Assembly (NCBI GenBank): GCA_047975325.1 | Contig: JBKEDF010000081.1 | Coordinates: forward strand, 1 to 54,711 | DNA from: JBKEDF01 sp047975325 | GTDB taxonomy: Bacteria; Pseudomonadota; Alphaproteobacteria; Rhodobacterales; Rhodobacteraceae | Direction: 5' to 3' | Length of the DNA: 54,711 bases | Part shown: positions 8,605 through 17,645 of the stretch, piece after piece | How positions within the stretch are numbered: the first letter of the stretch is position 1 | How the letters are laid out: each line of letters begins with the position of its first letter | The notes under the pieces: generated by a model | Databases searched by the model: none | Told to the model about the DNA's origin: nothing | What the model saw: the letters and a program-made list of their open reading frames with translations, nothing else | Made by a program: the position numbers and the translations under genes

Positions 8605-10317
8605 ATGACGGCGCGGCTGCAAGGGCTGGCCAATTGGTATGCCATCTGGCGTGCTCGACGGGCACGCCCGGCAACAGGTTTTGCTTCACAGCAGCAACCA
8701 CGCAGCATCGGGCTTTTTGCCCGGGGTCGGCAGTTGCTGGCAGGAAATTACCTGCTGGCGGGCCATCTGGTGGAGGCACCGGGCATTTCGCTTTGGGACG
8801 CGCCAACAGAGAACCCCGCCTTCTGGGAGGCCGCGCACGGTTTTTTGTGGCTCGACGATCTGGCGGCGGTGGGCGATCCCGTGGCGCGCGCCCGCGCGCA
8901 GGACTGGACATGGGACTGGATCGACCGCTATGGCAAGGGCCATTCCACCCTCTGGCGTCCGGAATTGACCGGACGGCGGTTGATCCGCTGGATCAATCAC
9001 GCGGTCATGTTGATGAACGGCCGGGGGCCAGATGACAACATTGCCTATTTCCGCGCCCTGACCGCGCAGGCCGCCTTCCTGTCCCGGCGTTGGCAAATCG
9101 CGGCACCAGGATTGCCGCGTTTCGAGGCACTGGCAGGCCTGATCTATGCCGGATTGGCATTAAAGGGGCAGGAGCATCTGACCGAAAACGCAATCACCTC
9201 CCTCACCCATGAATGCGAATCGGAGATCGATGAGGAAGGCGGAATCCCGACCCGCAATCCCGAGGAATTGCTGGAGGTCTTCACCCTGCTGATCTGGGTC
9301 GCGCAAGCGCTGAATGAGGCAAAACGCCCCGTGCCGCAACCGATCCGGACCGCCATTGAACGCGCTGCACCCAGCCTGCGCGCATTACGGCATTCGGATG
9401 GCGGGCTGGCACGGTTTCACGGCGGGGGGCGCGGACAGGAAGGGCGGCTGGACCACGCCCTGGCAACTTCCGGCATCAAGACCCTGCCCGGTGCCGGGTC
9501 GGCAATGGGTTTCCTGCGCATGGCGGCGGGGCGTACCACGATAATCGTGGATGCAGCACAACCACCGGACGGACGGGCGGGAACCTCGGCCCATGCCTCG
9601 ACTCTGGCCTTTGAGATGAGCTCCGGCCGAAGGCCCGTGATCGTTTCCTGTGGCAATGGCACTCCCTTTGGACCGGATTGGCAACGTGCCGGACGGGCGA
9701 CGGCTTCACATTCCACCCTGTCGATTGAAGGTTATTCCTCCTCCCGGCTGGATCACGGCACGCCGGGGATCCTGGCGGATCGTGCCGATGTCACCTCAAT
9801 CCGGCCTTCCCGAACACCGGAAGGGCAGGTGTTGCAACTGGTTCAGAATGGCTGGCGGAAAACCCACGGGCTGCAGCATACCCGCCTGCTGCTGCTGTCG
9901 CCGGATGGGCGCCATATCGGTGGGCAGGATGAACTTCTTGCGCAAAATGCCGAAGATCAGGAACGTCTTGTGCGAATGCGCGCCCGTTCGGCGGAAGGAC
10001 TGTTGCGATTCGCCCTGCGCTTCCACCTGCACCCCGAGGTCGATGCCGAAATCGATATGGGCGGGACGGCCATATCGCTTGCGCTACGTTCGGGGGAAAT
10101 CTGGGTGATGCGCCATGACCAGTCCGATGGGCTGTCGATTCAGCCCTCCGTCTATCTGGAACGGGGGCGCCGGGGTCCGCGGGCCACGAAACAGATCGTG
10201 ATTTCCGGCCAAATGACAGAATTTGAGGCCCGGATCGGCTGGACCTTGGCGAAGGCACAGGATACTCCGCAGACGATCCGCGATCTGGAGCGGGAAGATC
10301 CGCCCATCGTGTTCTGA
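8605..10317 (+). CDS. Heparinase II/III family protein
   Basis: A 570-residue protein of the heparinase II/III-like group. The N-terminal half (about 1-290) is an alpha/alpha-toroid-like region with TWDWIDRYGKGHS and RLIRWINH. The C-terminal half (about 300-550) is the beta-rich heparinase II/III domain with AHASTLAFEMSSGRRPVIVSCG and SHSTLSIEGYSSS. No signal peptide is visible at the chosen start, which has GGAG at good spacing. Known relatives are polysaccharide lyases, but the substrate of this Rhodobacterales group is unknown. Its place between rsmB and purH suggests a conserved housekeeping neighbourhood rather than a sugar-use locus. The upstream open-frame extension overlaps rsmB and is rejected. 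Confidence 0.85.
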   Translation: MTARLQGLANWYAIWRARRARPATGFASQQQPRSIGLFARGRQLLAGNYLLAGHLVEAPGISLWDAPTENPAFWEAAHGFLWLDDLAAVGDPVARARAQDWTWDWIDRYGKGHSTLWRPELTGRRLIRWINHAVMLMNGRGPDDNIAYFRALTAQAAFLSRRWQIAAPGLPRFEALAGLIYAGLALKGQEHLTENAITSLTHECESEIDEEGGIPTRNPEELLEVFTLLIWVAQALNEAKRPVPQPIRTAIERAAPSLRALRHSDGGLARFHGGGRGQEGRLDHALATSGIKTLPGAGSAMGFLRMAAGRTTIIVDAAQPPDGRAGTSAHASTLAFEMSSGRRPVIVSCGNGTPFGPDWQRAGRATASHSTLSIEGYSSSRLDHGTPGILADRADVTSIRPSRTPEGQVLQLVQNGWRKTHGLQHTRLLLLSPDGRHIGGQDELLAQNAEDQERLVRMRARSAEGLLRFALRFHLHPEVDAEIDMGGTAISLALRSGEIWVMRHDQSDGLSIQPSVYLERGRRGPRATKQIVISGQMTEFEARIGWTLAKAQDTPQTIRDLEREDPPIVF

Positions 10318-10339
10318 GAAACGGTTACGGAGACCCCGC

Positions 10340-11926
10340 ATGACCAATATCGTTCCAGTCGGCCGCGCGCTTTTGTCGGTTTCGGATAAATCCGGGCTGA
10401 TAGATCTCGCCCGTTCCCTGACGGCACGCGGGGTGGAATTGATTTCCACCGGCGGCTCCGCTGCCACGTTGCGTCAGGCGGGCCTCGCGGTGCGTGATGT
10501 CTCCGAAATTACCGGTTTTCCCGAAATGATGGATGGGCGGGTCAAGACATTGCACCCGATGGTCCATGGCGGGCTTCTGGCCCTGCGCGACGATGACGGC
10601 CACCGGGCCGCAATGGAAAGCCACGGGATCGGCGCAATCGACCTGCTGGTGGTCAATCTCTATCCTTTCGAGGCTACGGTTGCGAAAGGTGCCGACTATG
10701 CGACCTGTATCGAGAACATCGATATCGGCGGTCCGGCAATGATCCGCGCGGCGGCCAAGAATCACCGTTTCGTCAATGTCGTCACCGATCCGCAGGATTA
10801 TGCAGCACTGCTGGAGGAACTGGAGGCCCATGATGGTGCCACCTCACTGCCGTTCCGGCAGAAACTGGCACAGACGGCCTATGCCCGGACGGCGGCCTAT
10901 GATGCGGCTGTCTCAACCTGGATGGCGGGTGCCATTGGCGACACCACGCCACACCGTCGCGCCTTTGCCGGAACCCTGGCACAGGGGTTGCGCTATGGCG
11001 AAAACCCGCATCAATCGGCAGCCTTTTATACCGACGGATCAAACCGTGTGGGCGTTGCCACGGCAAGACAGTGGCAGGGTAAGGAGCTTTCCTACAATAA
11101 TATCAACGATACCGATGCCGCCTTCGAACTGGTCGCGGAATTTGCAGGCCAGGCACCTTCCTGCGCGATCATCAAGCATGCCAATCCCTGTGGTGTGGCC
11201 AGCGGCGCAACGCTGCTGGAAGCCTATGGCCGGGCCTATGACTGCGACCGCACTTCCGCCTTTGGCGGGATTGTTGCCCTGAATCAGCCGCTTGATGCCG
11301 AAACCGCCAACAAGATCTGCGAAATCTTTACCGAAGTGGTCATCGCCCCCGGAGCTTCCGATGAGGCACGGGAAATTTTCGCGGTCAAGAAGAACCTGCG
11401 CCTTCTGACCACTGATGGCCTGCCTGACGCAGCCGCTCCGGGGCTGGCCTTCCGGCAGGTCGCCGGCGGATTCCTCGTGCAAGACCGCGATGCGGCAAAT
11501 GTTACGCCGGATGAACTTCGCGTGGTAACAAAACGCGCCCCTTCCAAGGCGGAACTGCGCGACCTTCTTTTTGCCTGGACGGTGGCCAAGCATGTGAAGT
11601 CCAATGCCATCATATATGTCAAGGATGGCGCAACCGTGGGGGTCGGGGCGGGCCAGATGAGCCGCATTGATTCCACCCGCATCGCCGCTCGGAAAAGTGC
11701 CGATATGGCCGAGGCGATGGGGCTTGCCACACCGCTTACCCAAGGGTCCGTAGTCGCTTCGGATGCGTTTTTTCCCTTTGCCGACGGGCTGATCGCGGCG
11801 GCAGAGGCGGGGGCGACGGCCATCATCCAGCCCGGCGGCTCAATGCGCGATGCCGAGGTGATCGCAGCAGCCGATGAGGCAGGGCTTGCGATGGTCTTTA
11901 CCGGCCAGCGGCATTTCCGGCACTGA
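10340..11926 (+). CDS. purH: Bifunctional AICAR formyltransferase/IMP cyclohydrolase
   Basis: Catalyses the last two steps of de novo purine synthesis. The 528 residues start with the MGS-like cyclohydrolase domain (RALLSVSDKSGL, then ISTGGSA and TLHPMVHGGLLA), about residues 1-145. The formyltransferase domain follows, with GLRYGENPHQSA and the catalytic KHANPCG motif near residue 278. FTGQRHFRH is the normal C-terminus. The ATG has GGAG seven bases upstream. lspA begins two bases after the stop, so the two are probably one transcript. Confidence 0.97.
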   Translation: MTNIVPVGRALLSVSDKSGLIDLARSLTARGVELISTGGSAATLRQAGLAVRDVSEITGFPEMMDGRVKTLHPMVHGGLLALRDDDGHRAAMESHGIGAIDLLVVNLYPFEATVAKGADYATCIENIDIGGPAMIRAAAKNHRFVNVVTDPQDYAALLEELEAHDGATSLPFRQKLAQTAYARTAAYDAAVSTWMAGAIGDTTPHRRAFAGTLAQGLRYGENPHQSAAFYTDGSNRVGVATARQWQGKELSYNNINDTDAAFELVAEFAGQAPSCAIIKHANPCGVASGATLLEAYGRAYDCDRTSAFGGIVALNQPLDAETANKICEIFTEVVIAPGASDEAREIFAVKKNLRLLTTDGLPDAAAPGLAFRQVAGGFLVQDRDAANVTPDELRVVTKRAPSKAELRDLLFAWTVAKHVKSNAIIYVKDGATVGVGAGQMSRIDSTRIAARKSADMAEAMGLATPLTQGSVVASDAFFPFADGLIAAAEAGATAIIQPGGSMRDAEVIAAADEAGLAMVFTGQRHFRH

Positions 11927-11927
11927 T

Positions 11928-12416
11928 ATGCGTCTCTGGCTTGCCGCAATCCTGATATTCCTGCTGGATCAAGCGACAAAGCTTGTCATCCTGTTCAGAC
12001 TGGATCTGCCCGGGCGGGGCCAGATCGACATCTGGCCGCCCTATCTGACCTTCCGCATGGCATGGAATCAGGGCATCAATTTCGGCCTTTTTGCCGGCGA
12101 AGGCATGATGACACGCTGGGGGTTGATCATTGTCGCACTGGCCATTTCCGCCTGGGTCTGGAACTGGGCGCGCAGGCCGGGGCAATCGCCGCTGGCCCAG
12201 ATCAGCGGCGGGATCCTGATTGGCGGCGCGCTTGGCAATGTGGTGGATCGTATCGCCTATGGGGCGGTGGCGGATTTTCTGAACATGTCCTGCTGCGGGA
12301 TCCAGAACCCCTATGCGTTCAATGTTGCCGATATCGCGGTCTTTGCCGGGGCAATCGGACTGGTGTTTTTCGGAACCGACCGCAGGACGAAGGATGAAGG
12401 ACGAAAGACCCCGTGA
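11928..12416 (+). CDS. lspA: Lipoprotein signal peptidase (signal peptidase II)
   Basis: Inner-membrane aspartyl protease that removes signal peptides from diacylglyceryl-prolipoproteins. The 162 residues have four predicted helices. The catalytic aspartates are Asp116 in AVADFL and Asp135 in FNVADIAV, following GNVVDRIAYG. LLDQATK near residue 12 is the first conserved block. The start is the ATG immediately after the purH stop. A predicted lipoprotein gene (DUF3035) lies directly downstream. Confidence 0.95.
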   Translation: MRLWLAAILIFLLDQATKLVILFRLDLPGRGQIDIWPPYLTFRMAWNQGINFGLFAGEGMMTRWGLIIVALAISAWVWNWARRPGQSPLAQISGGILIGGALGNVVDRIAYGAVADFLNMSCCGIQNPYAFNVADIAVFAGAIGLVFFGTDRRTKDEGRKTP

Positions 12417-12471
12417 CGCGCGCTGACCTTTAGGCTAAATACGGGTGTGAGGCGGTTTGAAGGAGATATTC

Positions 12472-12993
12472 ATGCTGGCAGAAAAAGGGGCTCTGGCCTT
12501 TGCAGCAACGGTGATTCTGGCACTTGCCGCCTGTTCGGGCGACGGTGACCCACGCCTGATGAATATCCGTTCCTCCGGTGACGGACCGGATGAATTTGCC
12601 ATCGTGCCACCCAAACCGCTGGAGATGCCGGAGGATCTCGTGTCCCTGCCGGAGCCGACACCGGGTGGATCGAACCTCACGGATCAGCAACCACTGGACG
12701 ATGCGGTTGCCGCCCTGGGCGGTCGACCGGGCGGCGGTGCCGGAGGTGATGCGGCACTGGTACGGCAAACCTCGCGCTATGGTGTCTCAAGCGGTATCCG
12801 GCAGGAACTTGCCTCTGCCGACCTTGCCTTCCGGCAGGATAATGACGGACGAATTCTGGAAAGATTGTTCAAGACAAATGTCTATTACCGGGCCTATAGG
12901 GGCCAATCCCTTGACCAGCATGCCGAACTGCGCCGCTGGCGCCGGGCCGGTGCGCGCAACGTATCTGCCCCGCCTGCACAAAAAGGCGAATAA
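12472..12993 (+). CDS. DUF3035 domain lipoprotein
   Basis: A predicted lipoprotein of 173 residues. The signal sequence ends in the lipobox LALAAC, so Cys22 would be acylated. The mature part has EFAIVPPKPLEMPEDLVSLP, the core of DUF3035, followed by a glycine-rich stretch and a basic C-terminus. Function is unknown; it is common between lspA and M16 peptidases in Rhodobacterales. The start is set by AGGAG at 12461-12465, six bases before ATG 12472; a TTG five codons upstream is rejected. Confidence 0.85.
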   Translation: MLAEKGALAFAATVILALAACSGDGDPRLMNIRSSGDGPDEFAIVPPKPLEMPEDLVSLPEPTPGGSNLTDQQPLDDAVAALGGRPGGGAGGDAALVRQTSRYGVSSGIRQELASADLAFRQDNDGRILERLFKTNVYYRAYRGQSLDQHAELRRWRRAGARNVSAPPAQKGE

Positions 12994-13089
12994 GGCTGAT
13001 TTCTCAATATCTTCGTGTTCCGTTCGGTTCCGCTTGACCCCGCAGGAAATGTGGGTCCATCTGAACATGCATCGGATGGAGGATGGGGC

Positions 13090-14436
13090 ATGCTGAGTCG
13101 GATGTGTATTGCCTTGGCACTTGGACTATTGGCAACCCTTCCCGCCAGGGGCGAGGGGGTTACGAGTTTCACGCTTCCAAATGGGATGGACGCCGTGGTG
13201 ATCGAAGATCATCGCGCCCCGGTCGTTTCGCATATGGTCTGGTACCGCACCGGTGCCGCAGATGAGCCGCCCGGCAAATCCGGCATCGCCCATTTCCTGG
13301 AACATCTGATGTTCAAGGGAACCGAAACGCTGGCCCCCGGTGAATTTTCCGCCACGGTCGAGGCCCAGGGCGGCTATGACAATGCCTTCACCTCCTGGGA
13401 TCAGACCGGCTATTTCCAGCGCATTGCCGCAGACCGGCTGGAACTGGTGATGCGGATGGAAGCCGACCGGATGCGCAATCTCGTCCTGTCGGAGGATGAT
13501 GTGCGAACCGAACGGGCGGTGATTCTCGAGGAACGCAGCCAGCGCACCGACAATGATCCCGGATCGATCTTCAGTGAACAGCGTCAGGCGGCGCAATACC
13601 TCAATCATCCCTATGGCATTCCCATTATTGGCTGGCGGCATGAAATCGAAGGACTGACCCGGCAGGATGCGCTGGATTTCTATCGAACCTATTACGCCCC
13701 CAACAATGCAATCCTGATTGTCGCCGGTGATGTCGATCCCGGCGAAGTGCGCAGGCTGGCCGAACAATATTACGGCCCCATCGCCCCCACACCCGACCTC
13801 AAACCGCGCATCCGCCCGAAGGAACCGCCCCAGCTTGCCGAAAGGCGGCTTTCCATGACCGATGCACGCGTGGCGCAGCCCTATATGATTCGCACCTATC
13901 TGGCCCCCAATCGTCAGAGCGGCGATCAAAAGGAAGCAGCCGCCCTTGCCATTCTGGCCGAACTTCTGGGTGGCAACCCCACAACCTCGGTTCTGGCCAA
14001 GGCGCTGCAATTCGGGGCCGAAGCCAAGGCCTTGCACAGTGCCGCCTATTACGATGGCACCGCATTTGACCCCGATACCTTTACCCTTGTGGCCGTGCCG
14101 GTTCCCGAACTTTCGCTGGAGGAACTGGAAAACACACTGGATGAGGTCCTGGCCCTGTTTCTGGCCGAGGGCGCGGATCCGGCGGCTTTTGAAAGGGTCA
14201 AGGGTCAGATGCGCGCAGCGGAAATCTATGCGCTGGACAATGTCGAAGGCCGCGCGCGCCGCTATGGCAATGCACTGACTGCCGGGCTTTCCATCACGGA
14301 TGTCGAAAGCTGGCCGGAAACATTGCAGGCGGTCACGCTGGAAGATGTAATGGCCGTTGCCGGTCAAGTCCTGAATCGCGACAATGCCGTAACCGGCTTC
14401 CTGCGTCGTCAGGATGAGGAGGAAGACCAGCAATGA
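13090..14436 (+). CDS. M16 family zinc metallopeptidase (catalytic subunit), exported
   Basis: A pitrilysin/insulinase-family protease of 448 residues. A signal peptide (MLSRMCIALALGLLATLPARG) sends it to the periplasm. The inverted zinc motif HFLEH (His68, Glu71, His72) is intact and the third ligand lies about 75 residues on in VILEERSQR. A middle block (NAILIVAGDV) and the second M16 domain follow. GGAGG seven bases upstream fixes the ATG. It overlaps by ATGA with a second M16 gene lacking the motif, so the pair likely forms a heterodimer like the mitochondrial processing peptidase family. The substrate is unknown. Confidence 0.92.
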   Translation: MLSRMCIALALGLLATLPARGEGVTSFTLPNGMDAVVIEDHRAPVVSHMVWYRTGAADEPPGKSGIAHFLEHLMFKGTETLAPGEFSATVEAQGGYDNAFTSWDQTGYFQRIAADRLELVMRMEADRMRNLVLSEDDVRTERAVILEERSQRTDNDPGSIFSEQRQAAQYLNHPYGIPIIGWRHEIEGLTRQDALDFYRTYYAPNNAILIVAGDVDPGEVRRLAEQYYGPIAPTPDLKPRIRPKEPPQLAERRLSMTDARVAQPYMIRTYLAPNRQSGDQKEAAALAILAELLGGNPTTSVLAKALQFGAEAKALHSAAYYDGTAFDPDTFTLVAVPVPELSLEELENTLDEVLALFLAEGADPAAFERVKGQMRAAEIYALDNVEGRARRYGNALTAGLSITDVESWPETLQAVTLEDVMAVAGQVLNRDNAVTGFLRRQDEEEDQQ

Positions 14437-15749
14437 GCCTCATTCGATTCTGCCTTGCCGCCCTGCTGTTGATAGCCCTGCCTGCCAAGGCCGAAATCGC
14501 CATTCAGGAGGTAAAATCCCCCGGTGGACTGACTGCATGGCTGGTGGAAGATCATTCCATCCCCTTCACCGCACTGGAATTGCATTTCAGGGGCGGCACA
14601 TCGCTTGACCCGGCGGATCAGCGGGGGGTGGTCAACCTCATGGCAGCCCTGCTGGAGGAAGGGGCAGGTCCCCGCGATGCCCAGCTTTTTGCCGAAACAC
14701 GCGACGCGCTGGCGGCACAATTCAGCTATCGCGCCTCCTCCGATGCCGTGACCGTTTCGGCGCAATTTCTGACCGAAAACCGTAACCGTGCGGTGGATCT
14801 TCTGCGCCAGTCCCTGATTGAACCGCGTTTTGATGCCGATGCGGTGGAACGGGTGCGTGGACAGGTGATTTCCAATATCGATGCCAACCTGAAAGACCCC
14901 GAAGCCATCGTCGCGGATACGTTCAACCGCATCGCCTTTGGCATGCATCCCTATGGAACATCTGGCGATGGGACAAAAACCAGCGTTGCCGCGCTCAGCC
15001 GGGCCGATATCGTCGCGGCTCATAAGGGTGCTCTGGCACGGGATCGGGTATATATCGCTGCAACCGGCGATATTTCACCGGAAGATCTGGCGGCATTGAT
15101 GGACAGGCTTCTGGGCGACCTGCCCCAAACCGGCAGCCCCATCCCCCCCCATGCCGAATGGCAGATGGGCCCCGGTATGACGGTCGTGGATTTCCCGATC
15201 CCGCAATCCGTTATCCGGTTCGGCCATCAGGGTATCCGGCGCGACGATCCCGATTTCTTCCCCGCCTATGTCTTGAATCAGATTCTGGGCGGCGGTCGCT
15301 TTTCCGCGCGGCTGATGACGGAACTGCGCGAAAAACGTGGGCTGACCTATGGTGTTTCAACCTATCTGGCGCCGCGTGATCTGGCAGAACTTTATATCGG
15401 GCAATTTTCCAGCTCCAACGCCAATGTCGCGGAGGCGATCGAAATCACCCGTGCGGAATGGCGGAAAATGGCCGAATCCGGTGTGACCGAGGCAGAGCTT
15501 GCCGCAACAAAGACCTATCTGACAGGGGCCTATCCATTGCGTTTTGATGGAAACGGACCAATTGCACGAATTCTTGTGGGGATGCAGGTGGATAACCTTC
15601 CGCTGGATTATATCCAGACCCGCAATGCAAGGATCGAGGCCGTCACGCTGGAGGATGTAGCCCGGGTGGCGCAGCGTATCCTTCTGCCCGATCAGCTTCA
15701 TTTCGTGATCGTCGGACAGCCGGAAACCGTGGAAACCCCGGCGCCCTGA
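14433..15749 (+). CDS. M16 family peptidase, non-catalytic subunit, exported
   Basis: A 438-residue M16-fold protein with a clear signal peptide (SLIRFCLAALLLIALPAKA). At the place of the HxxEH motif it reads GVVNLMAALLEEGAG, so both zinc histidines are absent and it cannot be an active protease by the family mechanism. It keeps the C-terminal substrate-binding blocks (LNQILGGGRFSARLMTELREK, quoted in two pieces: LNQILGGGRFSAR and LMTELREKRGLTY). It probably pairs with the catalytic subunit encoded just upstream, whose stop it overlaps. Confidence 0.9.
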   Translation: MSLIRFCLAALLLIALPAKAEIAIQEVKSPGGLTAWLVEDHSIPFTALELHFRGGTSLDPADQRGVVNLMAALLEEGAGPRDAQLFAETRDALAAQFSYRASSDAVTVSAQFLTENRNRAVDLLRQSLIEPRFDADAVERVRGQVISNIDANLKDPEAIVADTFNRIAFGMHPYGTSGDGTKTSVAALSRADIVAAHKGALARDRVYIAATGDISPEDLAALMDRLLGDLPQTGSPIPPHAEWQMGPGMTVVDFPIPQSVIRFGHQGIRRDDPDFFPAYVLNQILGGGRFSARLMTELREKRGLTYGVSTYLAPRDLAELYIGQFSSSNANVAEAIEITRAEWRKMAESGVTEAELAATKTYLTGAYPLRFDGNGPIARILVGMQVDNLPLDYIQTRNARIEAVTLEDVARVAQRILLPDQLHFVIVGQPETVETPAP

Positions 15750-15797
15750 CCTTATCGGGAGTGGTTTGCCACCCGGCTTCATGCTAGGACTAGTGGT

Positions 15798-17645
15798 ATG
15801 ACGCTTCAAAGCCGCAACATAAGCAATGAATCGCGCCCGATTATCCGCCAATTGGATGAAGCGGCGATCAATCGGATCGCGGCCGGGGAGGTTGTGGAAC
15901 GCCCGGCCTCCGCAGTCAAGGAACTGGTAGAAAATGCACTGGATGCCGGGGCACGGCGCATCACGGTGGACTATGCCGATGGTGGCAAGACCCTGATCCG
16001 CGTCAGCGATGACGGCTGCGGCATGACGGCGGAGGATCTCCCGCTGGCATTGTCACGCCACGCGACTTCCAAGATTGATGGCGCGGATCTTCTGAATATC
16101 CATTCCTTCGGGTTTCGCGGTGAGGCGCTGCCCTCGCTCGGCGCGGTCGGACGGCTGACCATCACCAGCCGTGCAACAGAAAAGGAAGCCGCAACCATTA
16201 CCGTTTCCGGCGGGCGGATGGATCCCGCCCGGCCTGCGGCCCTGTCTCGCGGAACGGTGGTGGAACTGCGCGATCTGTTTCATGCCACACCGGCAAGGCT
16301 GAAATTCATGCGCTCCGACCGGGCCGAGGCGCAGGCAATTGGCGAGGTGATCAAACGGCTTGCCCTTGCCGAACCTTCGGTCGGTTTCACGCTGCGCGAT
16401 ATTTCCGGTGGTGGGGATGGCAGGGTCACTTTTCGCGCCGACCCCGAACAGGGGGATTTCTTCGACAGTCTTTCAAGGCGAATCGGGGCCGTCCTGGGCC
16501 GCGATTTTGCCCAGAACGCCCTTGCCGTGGATGTTGAACGCGGCCCCCTGCATCTGGTGGGCTATGCCGCGCTGCCGACCTATTCCCGGGGGTCCTCGGT
16601 GGCGCAGTTCATGTTCGTCAACGGTCGCCCCGTCCAGGACAGGATGCTGATCGGGGCATTGCGCGCGGCCTATATGGATGTGCTGAGCCGGGACCGGTTT
16701 CCGGCAGTTGTGCTGAACCTGCGCTGTGCGCCACAGGAAGTGGACGTGAACGTTCATCCCGCAAAATCGGAGGTCCGCTTTCGCGATGGCGCGGCGGTGC
16801 GATCCCTTCTGATCACCGCATTGCGCCATGGGCTGGCCGAGGCGGGGCATCGGGCCTCCTCAACCGTGGGGGCCGAAACCCTGACCCGGTTTCATCCCGA
16901 AGGCAGCGGGGCTGACGCATCGTCGCCCCGTATCTATCAGATGGATCGCCCTTCCGCCCCCATTCTGGCGCAAGGCTATCGCATGCAGGCCCCCGATCCG
17001 GGTTTCGGATTTGCCGAGGCCCCCAGTGCAAGGGCCGAACCAGAACTGCCGGATAGCACACCAAACCACCCTTTGGGCGCTGCGCGGGCCCAGTTTCATG
17101 AAAACTACATCATTGCCCAGACAGCCGATGGTATCGTGATCGTCGATCAGCACGCCGCCCATGAAAGGCTGGTCTACGAACGGCTCAAGGCCGAAAGGGC
17201 CGGCAAGGGGATTGCATCCCAGGCGCTGCTGATCCCGGAAATCGTGGATCTGAGCACGACAGAAGCCGCGCAGATAATGGAACTTGCCCCGGATTTGGCA
17301 GATCTTGGTCTGGTGATCGAAGCCTTCGGCGGTACGGCAATCGCGATACGCGAAACCCCTGCCCTGCTGGGCAAGATCGATGCGGCTGCATTGATCCGGG
17401 ATATCCTCGACGATCTGGCTGAGGCTGGCGGGAGCGAAAGGCTGCGCGGGAAAATCGATGCCGTGCTGTCGCGCATGTCCTGCCATGGGTCCATCCGTTC
17501 GGGCCGCCAGATGCGCGCCGAAGAAATGAACGCGCTCCTGCGGGAAATGGAGGCAACACCCCTGTCGGGCCAGTGCAACCATGGCCGACCAACCTATGTC
17601 GAACTCAAACTGGCCGATATCGAACGGCTTTTCGGACGCAGATGA
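15798..17645 (+). CDS. mutL: DNA mismatch repair protein MutL
   Basis: GHKL-ATPase of mismatch repair, 615 residues. The ATPase motifs are ELVENALDAGA (near 37-47), SDDGCGMT (near 70-77) and GFRGEALPS (near 105). The C-terminal dimerisation domain has the metal-endonuclease motif DQHAAHERLVYE near residue 450 and ends with ACHGSIRSG-like and CNHGRPTYVEL blocks. MutL is thus likely the nicking enzyme, as in organisms without MutH. The start is the only reasonable ATG before QLDEAAINRIAAGEV. The stop overlaps rmuC (ATGA). Confidence 0.95.
   Translation: MTLQSRNISNESRPIIRQLDEAAINRIAAGEVVERPASAVKELVENALDAGARRITVDYADGGKTLIRVSDDGCGMTAEDLPLALSRHATSKIDGADLLNIHSFGFRGEALPSLGAVGRLTITSRATEKEAATITVSGGRMDPARPAALSRGTVVELRDLFHATPARLKFMRSDRAEAQAIGEVIKRLALAEPSVGFTLRDISGGGDGRVTFRADPEQGDFFDSLSRRIGAVLGRDFAQNALAVDVERGPLHLVGYAALPTYSRGSSVAQFMFVNGRPVQDRMLIGALRAAYMDVLSRDRFPAVVLNLRCAPQEVDVNVHPAKSEVRFRDGAAVRSLLITALRHGLAEAGHRASSTVGAETLTRFHPEGSGADASSPRIYQMDRPSAPILAQGYRMQAPDPGFGFAEAPSARAEPELPDSTPNHPLGAARAQFHENYIIAQTADGIVIVDQHAAHERLVYERLKAERAGKGIASQALLIPEIVDLSTTEAAQIMELAPDLADLGLVIEAFGGTAIAIRETPALLGKIDAAALIRDILDDLAEAGGSERLRGKIDAVLSRMSCHGSIRSGRQMRAEEMNALLREMEATPLSGQCNHGRPTYVELKLADIERLFGRR

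Noticed and set aside
13126..14433. A 435-residue open frame on the minus strand
   Set aside because: It mirrors the catalytic M16 peptidase gene; composition-driven shadow with no domain signal.
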